A DNA stretch of 64,000 nt from Syngnathus acus. Taxonomy: Eukaryota > Chordata > Actinopteri > Syngnathiformes > Syngnathidae. The notes beneath the pieces were generated by a model. That model had not been told where the DNA came from. It ran no database searches and saw nothing but the letters and a program-made list of their open reading frames with translations. Shown piece by piece: positions 37,025 through 58,600 of this stretch (position 1 is its first letter; each line of letters starts with the position of its first letter). The stretch spans positions 10,992,491 through 11,056,490 of the forward strand of contig NC_051092.1 in assembly GCF_901709675.1 (NCBI RefSeq), written 5' to 3'. Position numbers and translations under genes: made by a program.

Positions 37025-37707
37025 TACCGTAATTTTCGGACTATAAATCGCTCCGGAGTATAAGTCGCATCAGCCATAAAATGCCCAAAAAAGTGAAAAA
37101 AAACATATATAAGTCGCTCCGGAGTATAAATCGCATTTTGGGGGGCAATTTATTCGACAAAATCCAACACCAAGAACAGTCATGAACGAGCAACAACAGG
37201 CTAAACGATAGGTATGCTAACGTGACATAAACACAAACTAAGAGCTGAGAACGGCCCTGACGTAAAATTCTGAGTTATTCAAAAAACTATTACATAAATA
37301 ACACGTTTATAAAACCATCTGTGTCACTCCAATTCATTAAATCCATCAATCGTTGTCGTTTGTCAACAATGCGTGCGCGCCGCTGACGGCTCTTGCACTG
37401 CTGACGCGCGACGTCGCGCGCGACGTCGCGCGCCAGGAGCCCGGCGGTTGTTTACACAAAGAACAAAGATTGACTCGACGGAGCTGCTGCTGACGCAACG
37501 TCGCGCTGCTGACGTCACTTGAAATTCAAATTACAGTAATCCCTTGCTACATTGCGGTTCGTTTATCGCGGTTTCACTTTTTTTATTTATTTATTTATTT
37601 ATTTAATTTTTTTTTGAAAAAAAAAACATAAGTCGCTCCTTATTATAAGTCGCCCCCCCACCCAAACTATGAAAAAAACCGCGACTTATAGTCCGAAAAT
37701 TACGGTA
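37025..37707. mobile_element. 683-bp MITE with long terminal inverted repeats
   Basis: Left end 'taccgtaattttcggactataaatcgc' and right end 'gcgacttatagtccgaaaattacggta' are near-perfect inverted repeats, with subterminal 'aagtcgctccggagtataa' motifs on both sides. TA dinucleotides border the CCGT/ACGG ends. The interior includes the palindromic 'gcgcgcgacgtcgcgcgcgacgtcgcgc' (about 37405-37432) and part of another element ('acagtaatcccttgctacattgcggttcg', 37533-37561), so it looks composite. No transposase. Confidence 0.85.
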
Positions 37708-40484
37708 GTTTGTTTTCCCTTGTGCGGTGCGGTTCTATATTTATCATACTTGGTCGTTTTTATTACAAGCTTTGGTCAAAACATACATGCACGTTCCACT
37801 CTTTAAAAAAAAAAAAAGGTTTAAATTCTGTGGCACCCCTTTCCACAAACATGCATTCGCCAGCAATTGCCAAACCCAACAGTACCCATAAAAGCTATGA
37901 CACACTGTTCCCTGTTTTGATAAAAAAAAAAAAAAAAGGCCATATTGTGTGCCAGAAATAGAGCAAAAAGGGAAACCTTTTAAAGCTTTAATATTAGCCA
38001 CATTATACTAAACACCCGTGACTGGACTGGAGGAATCAATCACTCATTGTGTGCTTCAATAACAAATTAACCTTTAAGTAAATACGTGACACACATACTT
38101 AAAAAGAGAGCAGACATGTAGCTATTAGCCTGCATTGTGTTAAAAAGTTACCGTTCGACTCAGGTCGGCAGAAAAGTCACATGATTAAAAATGACATTTT
38201 GTTAATCCCAATAATGCTAGACACAGGTTGTTCTGGTGCACACCTTTTGTCTTCCTGATGTTTTGACTTAGTAGCCTGTTGTAATTACACAAGGCGGTAC
38301 ATAAAAACGTCCACATAGTTACTCGATATAAAAGGAAAAGCGCCGGAGCCAAGCTTTCTGGAAGAACAGGAAAAATCAAGCATCACTACTAAACCAAAAG
38401 TGCCTGTCAGCAAACAAAAAAAACCTAATCAAGACAAATTCCTTCCATTTTAATTACGCATCCCGAATCAGGCGTGCACGGCACGTCGTGCTGCCAAAAC
38501 GGCTTCACAAATAACACATTGTTTGCTATCAACAATAGCGTAACACTAATTTGATTGCGGCCCAATGTGTACGCACCCCTCAGCTTGCCACACGTAAACA
38601 CTGTGATTGGACGACAGTACCAAGGACAGGACAAAGCCCTCCCTACACGCTTTACTGAGATCATGAGCTTGATCTTTTCACAAAGCAAAGGACAGCTCAC
38701 ATATCAAAGGTCTCTCCGCACACTTTCAATCCGCGACAGGAAAGAGAACCCAATACCCACCAAAAAAAACATCAGTCTTTAAAACAAGAGCACAGAACGT
38801 TTGAAACCTCCAATTGTCCCCTTTGCTGGTGTACTTTCCTGGAAGTTTGAGGCATCTTTCTTTTTGATGCACTGCCTTACAAACTTGTGGAGCAAGAGGT
38901 CAGGAGCGTGTGTCTGTGCGAGCATCTGGCCGAGCGAGTCCTTATCACTATGGGAACATGTCGAGGGCCAAGTCAGTGTTATCCTTGCTCCAGGGCCTAT
39001 ACGTCCTTATGTTGACCTAAACTGCCTTCAGCAGTGCTCCTCATTGATGGGGAATTACAGAAAAAGTGATAGGTTCATCTGCCATCTGTTGTACACCTTT
39101 CCCATGAAGAGAGCTGGACTGGAGGCTGTTTTGCTTTCAATACCATGCGGCCTCATCTACACTTGAACAATGTGGGCAGAACTAAATGGTGTCGGTGAAT
39201 GGAATTAGTGAAGGAGAGCAGGGTAGGAGTGAAGCAAAAGCACATTACTTGAGGCAACAACAAAAGGGGATTCGTTCGAAAAGCAATCTAGAGGAAGTTC
39301 GAATATGAAGAATTTATTTTGAGTGTTGGATTAGCTGAACTTTGACGAGGCCTTTTTTCCACGTCTTTAATCAAACTAGACATTCAAAGTGGCTAAATGT
39401 ACCTTGGCTCTCTTGCATCAATTTAACTTGGCTGCAAGCCCAGCAGGACGTCTGACTGCTATTTATTTATTCGGGTAAATCACATTTCCACAAAGAAGAC
39501 AAGTTGTATTATTATTTTTTAAAAAGTAACAAGTAGCATAGCAATATTTGTTTTGCTATTGGGAGCCAAAAGGTACAATTCGTTGTTAGCTAACCCTTAA
39601 AAAGTGGCCACAATGTCAACCAATAAAAAAGCTGGGCAACAATGTCACAAAGGTGACATTCCTTGTTGGCGGGGTAGCTGACATCTTTTGGCCCATTAGC
39701 GGAACATGTAAGAGGTCTTTCTCTTTGGTCCAGCTGGCTGAAGAGCACTATTACAAGGAGGCTGCTTGGACTTTAGCCTTGCAGCTTGCACAGAGCTAGG
39801 AAGAAACCATTTTTGCTTCTCATCGATGAAAGATTCAAAAGGAATGAAAATGTTACATATTCATCCCTTTCCTGCACTGAGAGAGCTTAGTGGCCTCATG
39901 TGCACTTATGAGAGGAAATCTTCCTGGTGTTGTTTTGCTTTTGATTAATGGTTACTACTCCCCCTCCAGTCGCAACAAATGATCTCACTATTTATGCAAT
40001 TAGGAGCTAGAGCAAAATATTTGCTTCAAGAGCAAAAGCGGGGCAAACTGATTTGCCAGGTTAAAGAGATTGTAAGAAGAAAGTAAGCGGATCTGAGCAA
40101 TTTGCTCGGTTTAATTTACCAGTGAGATAACCAACAGTGGTACATCCCAGTGGAGCTCCCCCTGAGGTCATATAATCGGGAAATCACCAAATACCAAAGA
40201 AGAAATATATCACTTAAGTCACACTAAAGCCTCAAATCTCAGCTGAAAGAAATTACTGTTTGAACTTATGATGGGCAAGCAATGATCTCTCCTTTGCAAG
40301 AGGTGCAGTTGAAGAGAGCAAAAGATCGAAAGCTGGAAAGTGGAAAGACATTATTATGTCTATTATGGGTCAACAACATTGCAAGAATGCAGGAAAGTGT
40401 TGTGCAGCATTGCTTCTTGCCAATCATGACATTGTGGTGGTGGGGAGTGCATTCCCACAAAAAGTCTTGAATAGTTACCATGGA

Positions 40485-40506
40485 GGGGGGGGGGGGGGGG
40501 GGGGGG
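40485..40506 (+). repeat. Poly-G tract (22 G)
   Basis: Twenty-two consecutive G. It encodes poly-proline on the other strand in spurious frames. Length may be an assembly estimate. Confidence 0.9.
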
Positions 40507-41622
40507 TCTTGGAGAGATAACATACCTGTGATTGTTTATGGCTACACTTGCTGCCAGAGCAACTGCAGCAAACAAAACTTTGACCGAGAAAGACCTCACG
40601 ATGACCTCGACTCCCACACTTGACCTTAGTATAGGTGAGACATATGAGATGATTATTTTCCAACTTGATAGTGTCATAGTTAACAGTTGGACCTGTTTTA
40701 TTTTGCACTTTAATTTATTTTAAACAAATAGAAAAAATCTGGGAGTTTTTCATTTCATTTAGCATTTTTGTTAATGTATTACAAATTGATCCTAAATTCA
40801 GGGAAATTTTAAACTCGGAGATTTGTGTTTTATTATGGGCTTTAGCTGTCCATTGTAGACTAACTGCGCTGACTTTCATCGAAAAAAAAAAAAGAAAGGT
40901 TTTGATTTAAATTCATCTACTGGAACTTTGTGCATCAAAAGTACTTGTGGTATCATTTACTTGTTATCAGTAACTACGCAAGGATTAAGAACATCGATCA
41001 GTCAAAAAAACGTGATATATCCGTAATAAAACGGTCCTGTCGGAGCAAACATAGAAAAAGTTCCACATGATTTTGAAAATTGCATGCATTTTTTTTTTTT
41101 ATTGAGAATCCAGTTTCATGTGAAAAACACAACAAAGCTTCCTCCACAAAGTTTAGTTAAGTGCCTACAAGTGATTAAAACTGCTAAGCCTTTAGTCCGC
41201 TTAAGTAGCTTGGTTTCCTCGACGGTGTGCCATATTCACCGCACTTGCTTTGGGCTGGGGGGTTGTATTTGACTCGAAGACATCCATAAGACGACAGCCA
41301 GCTGGTTTAGCCTTAGCATTTCAGTTCTCAACTATTAACTCCACAGGTGTGTTTTGCATTTTCTTCGGGTGTTTGTGACACCACCAGACAACTGACAAAT
41401 ATAGTACACACTGTTATAGCTCCTCAGTGCAATAAGGCATTGGAGGCAATAAATAAAGAGTAAGTCATGCTATTATTTTTGCAGGCTTTAAAGCAGGTAA
41501 ATTCTTTTTACATTTGTAGGACGGTAAATAACATTTACCAAAAAAAACTTCAAAGGCAAATTGCATTTAGCAACCATGCATCAAAAAGTTGTTAGTTGTT
41601 TGAGTTAGTTGTTACGATTAAC

Positions 41623-42139
41623 TACCGTTTTTTTCCATGTATAATGCACCCCCATGTATAATACGCACCCTAAAAATGGCATGTTGATGCTGGAAAAAAA
41701 CCTGTACCCATGTATAATATGCACCCAAATTTTGACTCCTACTTAAGTCCGTAAACGTAAAATTATTTCAGAAAAAAGATAATCTTTGGGAACAACCGGA
41801 TGTTATTCTGCCGGTCAGTATCACTGCGCATGCGCTAGCAAACTCAATAGCGAAGAAATGTTTCGGATTTGTGTAGGGTACATTGTGACAGCAAACGAGC
41901 AGGTGATCGAGCAAACGTCTGATACGAGAGCATTGTGTTCGTATGGAGCGTGTTTGAAGTGAACAGCAGAGAAGAAAGCGCATCTGTAATGGCGGCCTCC
42001 GTATGATATCCGGATAAAAAAATAAATAGAAAAATAAAAAAATAAATAAAAATAATTTGTACCCATGTATAATGCGCACCCCAGATTTTAGGACAATAAA
42101 TTAGTTAAATATTGCGCATTATACATGGAAAAAACGGTA
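41623..42139. mobile_element. 515-bp MITE with 'ccatgtataatgc' terminal inverted repeats
   Basis: The left end 'taccgttttttccatgtataatgcac' and right end 'gcgcattatacatggaaaaaacggta' are inverted repeats flanked by TA. 'acccatgtataat(a/g)(t/c)gcaccc' is repeated subterminally at about 41706 and 42061. Non-coding. Confidence 0.85.
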
Positions 42140-43819
42140 TTTTATACACTTGTATAGGCCATTTAAGAAAAGTTCAAATTTTATGGAATTGGGTGCACAG
42201 TTCGTACATGTTTTATTATGCTTCTGCTATTCTATTACAAAGCTGAGTTTGAGATTGTGGCGCTATCAAAGCAAACAAAAGGTACTATTTACTATTCAGT
42301 AATACAAGAAGGACGAGTTCAGCGTATGGTCCAAAGTGGACAATAGAGAAAAGTCTATTTTGTCGGCTCGGGTGAATAACCCTCTTGAGAGGTCCATGGA
42401 GAGTGGAACAGAGTGGGCAGATCGAGGTCTTTGTAAATGGCAGAGCAATCACGGTAACAATAAAAGTTCTTTTGTCGGGACATTTGTTATAACATTTTGC
42501 TCCACTCTGCTTCTCAAGGTAGTGTTGAGTCCAAACGAAACGTACCAAAGGAAATTGAAGGAAAAGGTTTGTCTATGAATGGCGATTTAAATTGAGAGGT
42601 AAACCTAAACAGTGATAGGAATTCATGCAAATGTATCCGTAGTTGCAATGTTCTAACTTGGGCCTTAGTCCAATTAAAAAAAAAAAAAATAATTGTCGCC
42701 TATTTTTGTAGTTGCTGTACAAAAATAATAACTGCTCTGTATAGTACACATCTTGATGTGTTAAACAAGAACTGACAAAATATTCTCAAAGATTTACAGA
42801 CAATACTTGAGCACCAAACTCCGTAGGTTCTAATCTACAGTAGATTGATATTTGTATAATTGCTAAACAACCTCAATCCTCGGAGGGACCTTCAATCAAA
42901 ATCACAATGATCATCCAATTTGACATATCTCGTGTACCTTTTGGTCAGGGAGCATCTAAGAGTGGTGGAGAACAGTTAACCGTTTTTTTAAGTTATTAGT
43001 GTGACTGGTTAGCCATTTAAATGTCATTATTGTGGTTAACTTCTTTTTTCTGAATTTCTTGTCACCTGTGGTACTTATGAGCCAAATTTCTCCTTTAATA
43101 GTAAGAAATTGTTCAAACATTCATTACCTTTTCAGTTCAGCTTTTATAATGGTGACTGTCACAGAAAGGAGGATTGTGTTTGTCCTTGAAGGATGGAAAC
43201 TTGTTGACTCTTGTAAGAAAAGATGTTTGGAACTCCACAAAAAAAAGTACAAAAACAGTATTTGACAGTCTATGAATTGTTGAAAGACACTGGGCAGCAT
43301 TGTGATATGTGTAGTGCAGCTACAGTATTTCCATGGTTAGTGTAACAAAACAGGGAGATAAAAAGGGACAATGAAAGCTCCCACCATTTAGTATAGAAAC
43401 AAAATTCTAAAATTATAGCCAAAATATGCACTTCAAAATTATTTTAAGATGGATTCACATTTCATGTTTCAAGTGACAAAATTCTCTCTTTTTTTCTGAT
43501 GTGCCACAGTTGGTATATGGGTCATCACGGAATTATAAACGAATGGAATCAATTTACTTCAAATTGGAATGAGGCATCATGTTATAATGCCGCACTCATT
43601 ATGGCCAATTGTGAGTCAGATGTTTTACAGAAGTATTGTTAAACTGAAAAGTATACTTGGAGAAAGGTTTTTGTGGTGGTGAATAATTAATACAACTTAC
43701 TGTGATGGATCACACTACATCTTAATTGGGTGTTGTATCGCATTGGTAATTCCTGTTAAATTACATTTAATTTCTTGGAAATTTTGCAACCGCAGTGGTT
43801 GATCAATCACTTCTCCTAA

Positions 43820-44148
43820 GAATAAAACATTGCGATCTAGTTGCACAACTAGTCATCATGATACTCAGCAAATAACGGAGCGACTTTCCAGTAAGTGACC
43901 AAAACTCCATCCTTTCCTACACTCGTGTTTTCATGTGTCACAACAACAGGGCTTTGACACAGCGTCAAAAACGTTTACGCGTCAACTAACAATGAATAAA
44001 ACATTGCTATCTAGTTGCACAACTAGTCATCGTCACAATCAGCAAAGAAGGGAGCGACTTTCCAGACAGTGACCAAAACTCCATCCTTTCCTGCACTCGT
44101 GTTTTCCATGTGTCAAAACAGCGCCAAAAACGTTTACGCACAACTAAC
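43820..44148 (+). repeat. Imperfect tandem duplication of ~160 bp
   Basis: Copy 1 (43820-43990) and copy 2 (43994-44148) share 'aataaaacattg(c/g)(g/t)atctagttgcacaactagtcatc', 'gagcgactttccag', 'gtgaccaaaactccatcctttcct(a/g)cactcgtgtttt' and 'aaaaacgtttacg'. Copy 1 has about 16 extra bases near 'aacaacagggctttgacac'. It lies 450-780 bp upstream of the putative slc45a3 first exon. Confidence 0.85.
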
Positions 44149-44599
44149 AAGGAGGTTGCTACGACAGAAGCGCCTTTTTAGTCAGTGAAGATAATGACAC
44201 GGTAATACTCTTGTGCGATCAAAATAGTTCGTGGATGAGAGCCAGGCGCACTGACGCAGGCTGGAGGGGGAGGGGGTTGCTTCCAAAAAGCACCACGCCG
44301 CTGGACCGAAGCTAACCGATGCACATCTTTCCTCCCCTTCTATACTACGCGACAAAAACGCTCATCAAATCTCATGGCTTCATTCTCGGTCGCGTACCCT
44401 GTAGCACGAGTAAATAAAAGCCAGGCTTCATCAGGGTCAGACGTCGTCCAACAACCGCATACAATGAATAAGTTTCATCCAACTTAGCAACGCTTCGTTT
44501 ATACGAGCGTCACTTACGATAAATAAGCCAAAAACAAATCACAGCGCTTGCAAATCAAAGATAAAAAGAATGAGGGGTGTTTGAAAACGTAAATCTCAC

Positions 44600-44800
44600 C
44601 TTTAGTTACGTTCACATCAGCTCGGCTCTGAGAAATCCATGCAGCGACTTGCTCGATCCCGATACACACACACCGATCTTGCTTAACTTTAGGGGCCAGC
44701 CAACTCGCCAGCTGTGACTGACAAGTACATTCAAAGTCAGAAGAGGGAGAAACGTACCACTTCCGCTCTTTACTTTCAAAATAAATCAACATCGCCGAAT
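44600..44800 (-). other. Putative non-coding first exon/promoter of slc45a3
   Basis: On the minus strand a strong donor (aactaaag|gtgaga) sits at 44600, in sequence with few repeats and adjacent to a CpG-containing stretch at 44220-44480. It would splice to the acceptor at 31462. A 92-codon frame here has no recognisable protein similarity. Inferred; no transcript evidence. Confidence 0.4.
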
Positions 44801-45499
44801 TGTAAAATCACGACATAGATTATTAATTCATTCATTCATTTTCTTGCTATATTAAAGGCAACTCAATATAAGAATACGCGATCTTTTTTTTTTTAAATAA
44901 CATAGCAACGTCTCTGACGTGTGAAGAAGCAAGCAGAACTTGAGGACTTTACAATCAGAATTACAGTGAACTTGATTCCCCCCCCCCATTGAACCTGAAA
45001 GAAATATTTCGTGCACGACTTTTTAATTTTACTCCCTAAATTTGAGAATAAATATCTGAACAATCTACTACTCTTCGGGGGAAAAAACGCAGTTTCCGCT
45101 GATAACCAAAAGAAAAAAGCTGCAGTCAACCATCGTTGATTGTTGGATTGGTTGGTTTGTTGATCGATTTGCTGGAATGTGGGACAGCAGCAACATAGTC
45201 TTAAAGGGAGGGGGCTGTGACGAATGATGACGCTCGGAGAAGAACGATATTCTACAACCATAGTCTTATTAAAGAGGCAAAATTTAAAACACTTTCATAA
45301 TCTTTGATGTCCTTTAATTGGTCTGCAAGATACTTTGGGTTGGAAATTAGGACGATGCCTTGTTTCAAATGTATTGAAACAATTGAGTACTCGTATTATT
45401 TTGTGAAAAGCTATGAAATAAAAACTGTTTGTTCATGATCCACTCAAGGGTAGCTTGGAAAAACTTGCTACATGTTAAAAGGAAATAGGATTTCAATGG

Positions 45500-54032
<8,533 letters not shown>

Positions 54033-54480
54033 GGTCGCGACTAAAAAATGAAAATAAACACATTTAAAAGAAGGACAGCGGTATTCCAATAAAATGAGAG
54101 CGGTGAATCTAGTGGTGTTGATGATGGGTTGTGATGCTATCACTACCTGTCCTGCTCGTTCATTCAAGAATCTCTACGTTAGCTAGAAATTTAGCTCATT
54201 TTTAAAGACAATACAAAGAATGATTAAATAATATCTCCTTGCTTTTACATTTAATTTGCATACGATTCTCCGTGCTTTTTGTCAACAGAAAAACAATAAG
54301 CTTGTGTAGCTTTACCCGTGTAGATTTGTCGTCCTGGTGAGTCAGTCAGCTGACAGCTTTGAACCAAGCATTTGGCAGGAAACGCACTTTCGTCATTTTG
54401 TGAAGATTTTTTGACATTTCTACCGAATATTTCATACATTGTATAAGTCAGTTGCATTTCTTATCTGTCTTTATTTGGCC
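54033..54480 (-). promoter_or_regulatory. c12orf4 5'UTR/promoter region
   Basis: An acceptor at 54041 on the minus strand shows the leader is spliced. Candidate donors for the upstream exon lie at 54316 (cacgg|gtaaag) and 54147 (gacag|gtagtg). I cannot decide between them. A short 68-codon frame at 54251-54457 is not recognisable. Confidence 0.4.
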
Positions 54481-55400
54481 GCATTATATTTTCGCACACT
54501 GTTTAAAAAAATATGTTTTAAAACAAAATGACACCAATGCTAATTTTCACGGGCACTATTGCCCCCTGGTGTTCATATATATATTTTAAGCGCCAAATAT
54601 AAAAAAAAAAAAAAAAACTAACTTTATGATTGTCCCCACTCGGTTATGTTGAAATTCAACTTGCATAATATCTCCAATCAATATCAATTTGTATTCGGTT
54701 GACTTTTTGAAGATCGCATTCTTATTGGGAATTCACCTGTCTTACAAAGTTTGTAAAACTGAAAACATTTTAACTAGCTTAGTAGGGTGTAAAAAGATAC
54801 AATAAAACTATGTATCCACCTGTTGCCATTCACACGACAGCAGAATAAGCCATTGCTTCCTGCAGATATATCAGCTTTTTGCTCAATTCCATTTCACACC
54901 GAGTACGTCGATGACAGAACTTGTGATGCAAAATGGGTGCATTAGCGCAATAAATGTTGGGAAACACTAAAGGAATACATCTCATCGTTTTAGTCGTGTA
55001 TCTAGTATAGCGCCTTTTTCAAAAATTGAATGATGAATACAAATATTGAAAGATTACATCTACATTTAAAAAAAACTGATTGCAATCATCCGGCAATTTT
55101 CATGACTGCGCCTGCGCAGAAGTGTTTTCGTCAAGTTTGTTGCTTTAAGGGTCTATCTACAAATAGCAAAATACAGATCCTTGTTAAATTGATATTTCAT
55201 CTACAGTAATGAGGTACCAAAAAATATACTTGTTTAACCTTGAAATTTAGAATATATTTTATTTTTTGATTTACATAGGTTACCACTATTACGCTGTTCT
55301 GTGGGTTTGACATAACTAGACATCGATACACGCTCCCTCCACTGGTTGAACAGTCCCGTCATACCTCGCGTGGCCAACGGCTCTCCCAACCGAATGCTCG
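54481..55400. other. Intergenic between divergent c12orf4 and e2f4
   Basis: AT-rich, with homopolymer runs and no exon. The two genes are transcribed away from each other, with 1.6 kb between start codons. Confidence 0.6.
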
Positions 55401-55622
55401 TTCAATGAATCGTTAACCTCGATTTTCACCGGTAGATTTGGCGAATTTTCTTTTTTTTTTTTTTTTTTTTAGAATAACGCCCCGCCAGGAAAGAACGGCG
55501 AAACGCTCTTATGCCACGGACACCACCGTCGTTCAGTTTGGTTGACTAGGGTGGCGGAGCGTGCGTTCTTGGGCTCGCTTCCGAGGTTTTAGGCAGGGGG
55601 ACTTCGGCGCTGGTCCCGAGAA
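55401..55622 (+). promoter_or_regulatory. e2f4 promoter/5'UTR with E2F-like sites
   Basis: GC-rich stretch before the ATG. 'tttggcgaa' at 55437-55445 and 'ggcgaaa' at 55497-55503 (TTTCGCC on the minus strand) resemble the E2F consensus TTTSSCGC, one base off at the end. A 20-base T run (55451-55470) separates them. Sites are predicted only. Confidence 0.35.
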
Positions 55623-58600
55623 ATGATGGAGCTAGAGTCGGCCAGTAACCGAGGAGAACTGGGCGCTGTGGGGGACCCGCTGCAGCCGCAGACACCGAGC
55701 AGGCATGAAAAGAGTCTGGGACTCCTCACCGCTAAGTTTGTAACTTTGCTGCAGGAGGCCAAGGACGGCGTACTGGATCTGAAAGCTGTAAGCATGCCAA
55801 TCAGTCTTTGTTGTTAGCTAGCACATGTCATCGGGAACTGCTTTCTGTCGTTAGGTTTCATGCACTTTTTGCTAGCCTGCCTGTTAGCATAGCCTAGCTT
55901 TCTGATTGTCTTGATTTGAATGCGCGCTAGCTGCATTGTCGTGTAAACATCCGGGTTACTTTTCGACGCAAACTCCTATGTGTTCACTTTTCACGAACGC
56001 GGCCCAATTCAAAGTTTGGGAGCACAACTTGATCAACTTTTCCAGAATGCCCCCCCCCTGCAGATTCCCAAGTGCACAAAGTGGGTCAGCCTTTGCCGCT
56101 GTTTTCTGAGCGAGTGCATGAACAATATAGCATGATTGATTCATACAACTTTTCTATTCAATTAAAGTGTTTTTTTTCCCTTCCTGCTTTAAATACATCA
56201 ACCTTTACCCCCTGTCTGTATGAGCTAAACTTAAATATTACTGGCATTGTTCTTCACAAATTTACAATGCCCGTTTGCAGTCTTTTCTGTTAGTTTATTT
56301 CTTTCTATGTTAGGTAATTTCCGTGCCTAATCAGTTAACAGATAGTATCAACTTCCCAGAGTTCTACAGTCAAACCACACAGGGGCTGTTATCCTCAAGT
56401 GCAACTCGACCACTATGAGGATGCACCTGCAGGCAGCAGGCCAAGCATGGAGTTATCAGAACACAGACATACGCTGTGGTTATCATGCCATTATTATGCA
56501 CAACACCTTGACTAGGAAGGAAGTTAACAGTTATTTGTGTTGATTGAACTCTGGTCTCTATGCCAACTCTTGGTTATGAGTTATCATATAAGTGTTACAT
56601 CATATAAGTGTTACATCATTTTTAAATGCATTTTTCCTTTGTTTTGTGACTCAGGCTGCGGACACATTGGCAGTGCGGCAGAAGCGGCGGATCTACGACA
56701 TCACCAATGTGTTGGAGGGCATAGGACTGATAGAGAAAAAATCCAAGAACAGTATCCAGTGGAAGTAAGTGCACTTACTCTGTAGTTGTACCCACCAATG
56801 TTTGCTGTTTTGAGTTGATGCCCACTCAGATGACATCCTTCTTCTTCACTCAAGACCATGTCCCACTCTGTTACAAATCACACAATGTTAGGGGGAGAGG
56901 AGGGTGGTAGTGCCATCTCATTCAAATGATACTTAATAATGAATTTGTTGCCATGATGACTTGAGCAGCCATTCAGTTTTGCCAAATTGGCAGCTTTGGG
57001 ACTATATTAGCCACTTCTTATAGTGATAAGCAACAAATCTAAGGTGGATGATCAATTTGCACCAAAGGTATGGTCTGGGTGTCTACATAAAAAAAATAAG
57101 AACAAATGTCTTCATGATTGAGTATCAAGAATTGACAACTGTACATGTCTGTTTTTGTTTTGTGTTTCAGGGGTGTAGGTCCAGGTTGTAATACCAGAGA
57201 GATAGCGGACAAGTTGGTTGACCTGAAGGCAGAACTTGATGATCTGGCTGTCAGGGAACAAGAGCTGGACCAGCAGAGAGTCTGGGTGCAGCAGAGCATC
57301 AGGAATGTCACAGATGACTCCAGCAACAGCCCATATCCATTTTAGTGCATTTATCTGTCAGAATCCTGCTGCAAATTGCACACACGCAAACACTCAATGC
57401 AAGCGGCACAGTTCAGCTTGCTGTGGCACGCTTTGGTTTGCTTTTGCGAAAGCAGCGACCGTCATGTTAATAGTTTGTGTCACAATCCAATAATGTTTAG
57501 TGTTTTTATTTTCTACCCTAACTTTAAAAAAAAAAAAAAAGAGGAGGGGGGGCATGGAATGGGGACTGGTGGACAGGATTCACCCTGAACTATTCTGCTT
57601 GGTGGAAACATGGCTTTCTTAAGAATTTTGAACTCTGAAAATGTTTGTTCCTGACCAATTGACCCTTAACACACAAATACTATGGCATATGTAAAACATG
57701 AGGACCTCTGTGGAGCATTCAAAGGTATTTCTTTTTGTTGAACTCGGTCTCCTTTATCCTGTTCTGTCAATCCACCTTGATCTGATTGATGATTTCAAAT
57801 GTTCCTCCGCTTATCACTCACTGCTTCCACAGGTGACACCCTTCTAGCGATACGAGCCCCCATCGGCACTCAGCTAGAAGTGCCCAGACCAGAATCTGTA
57901 AGTACAGTGCATATCACAGTTACCTCTGTCCGCCTTCTGCTCGTCTGTATTTTTTCTGACCGTGCATGTCTAAATGCAGGTTATGAATGGACAAAAGAAA
58001 TACCAGATCCGTTTGAAAAGTTCTTCTGGCCCCATTGAGGTTTTACTGGTTAATAAGGACCCGTCCAGCGCCTCTCCAGTTGTTTTGCCTGTCCCTCCTC
58101 CAGATGATGTACTTCAGAGCCTCCCAGCACCGTCGCCCTCCTCCCAGGTCCAGATGTCAGCTTTGCTATTAGTCTCACTTGTTTTGGTCTGTTAACTGTG
58201 GACAAAGATAAAACAAAAACTCTTGTGTTTGTGTAATGAAAATTGTATGGCTCGACTTGACTTTCTTTTTAACACTTCTCAACTGCTCTCCATAGGCTAC
58301 AAGAGCAGCTACAAGAGCAGCTCCAGAACCAGCGAAAACCAGTCCATCCACCACGTTAGCCAATAGCCAGCCAACCTCAGTTACAGGTGGGCAAGAAAGT
58401 CCCCAATTTGTCTTTTACGTTTTGAATTCTGTCATCTGTCCATTGTGTCTGCTGCTGTGCTGATTTTCTTGGGGTGGGGTTGTATGTAAAAAGCCCAAAA
58501 GTGTATTTCTATTAAATTTGGATCTATTTGTGACATTTTGCTTCTATCACATATACAGTAACATGTTAACGTGACCCGCTTTGTTTCAGAAATGAAAAGC

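Larger units (their letters stand above)
31463..44599 (-). other. Probable first intron of slc45a3, no coding exon seen
   Basis: About 13 kb without a supportable exon on either strand. It carries the MITE-like elements at 33338-33600, 36145-36420, 37025-37707 and 41623-42139, microsatellite 36117-36144, a poly-G tract at 40485-40506, and the duplication 43820-44148. The intron assignment rests on a donor at 44600 pairing with the acceptor at 31462, and is inferred. Confidence 0.5.

Noticed and set aside
57333-57345. e2f4 reading through exon 3 to a stop (NSPYPF)
   Set aside because: It would remove the marked box and transactivation domain; the AT-AC intron restores the conserved protein.
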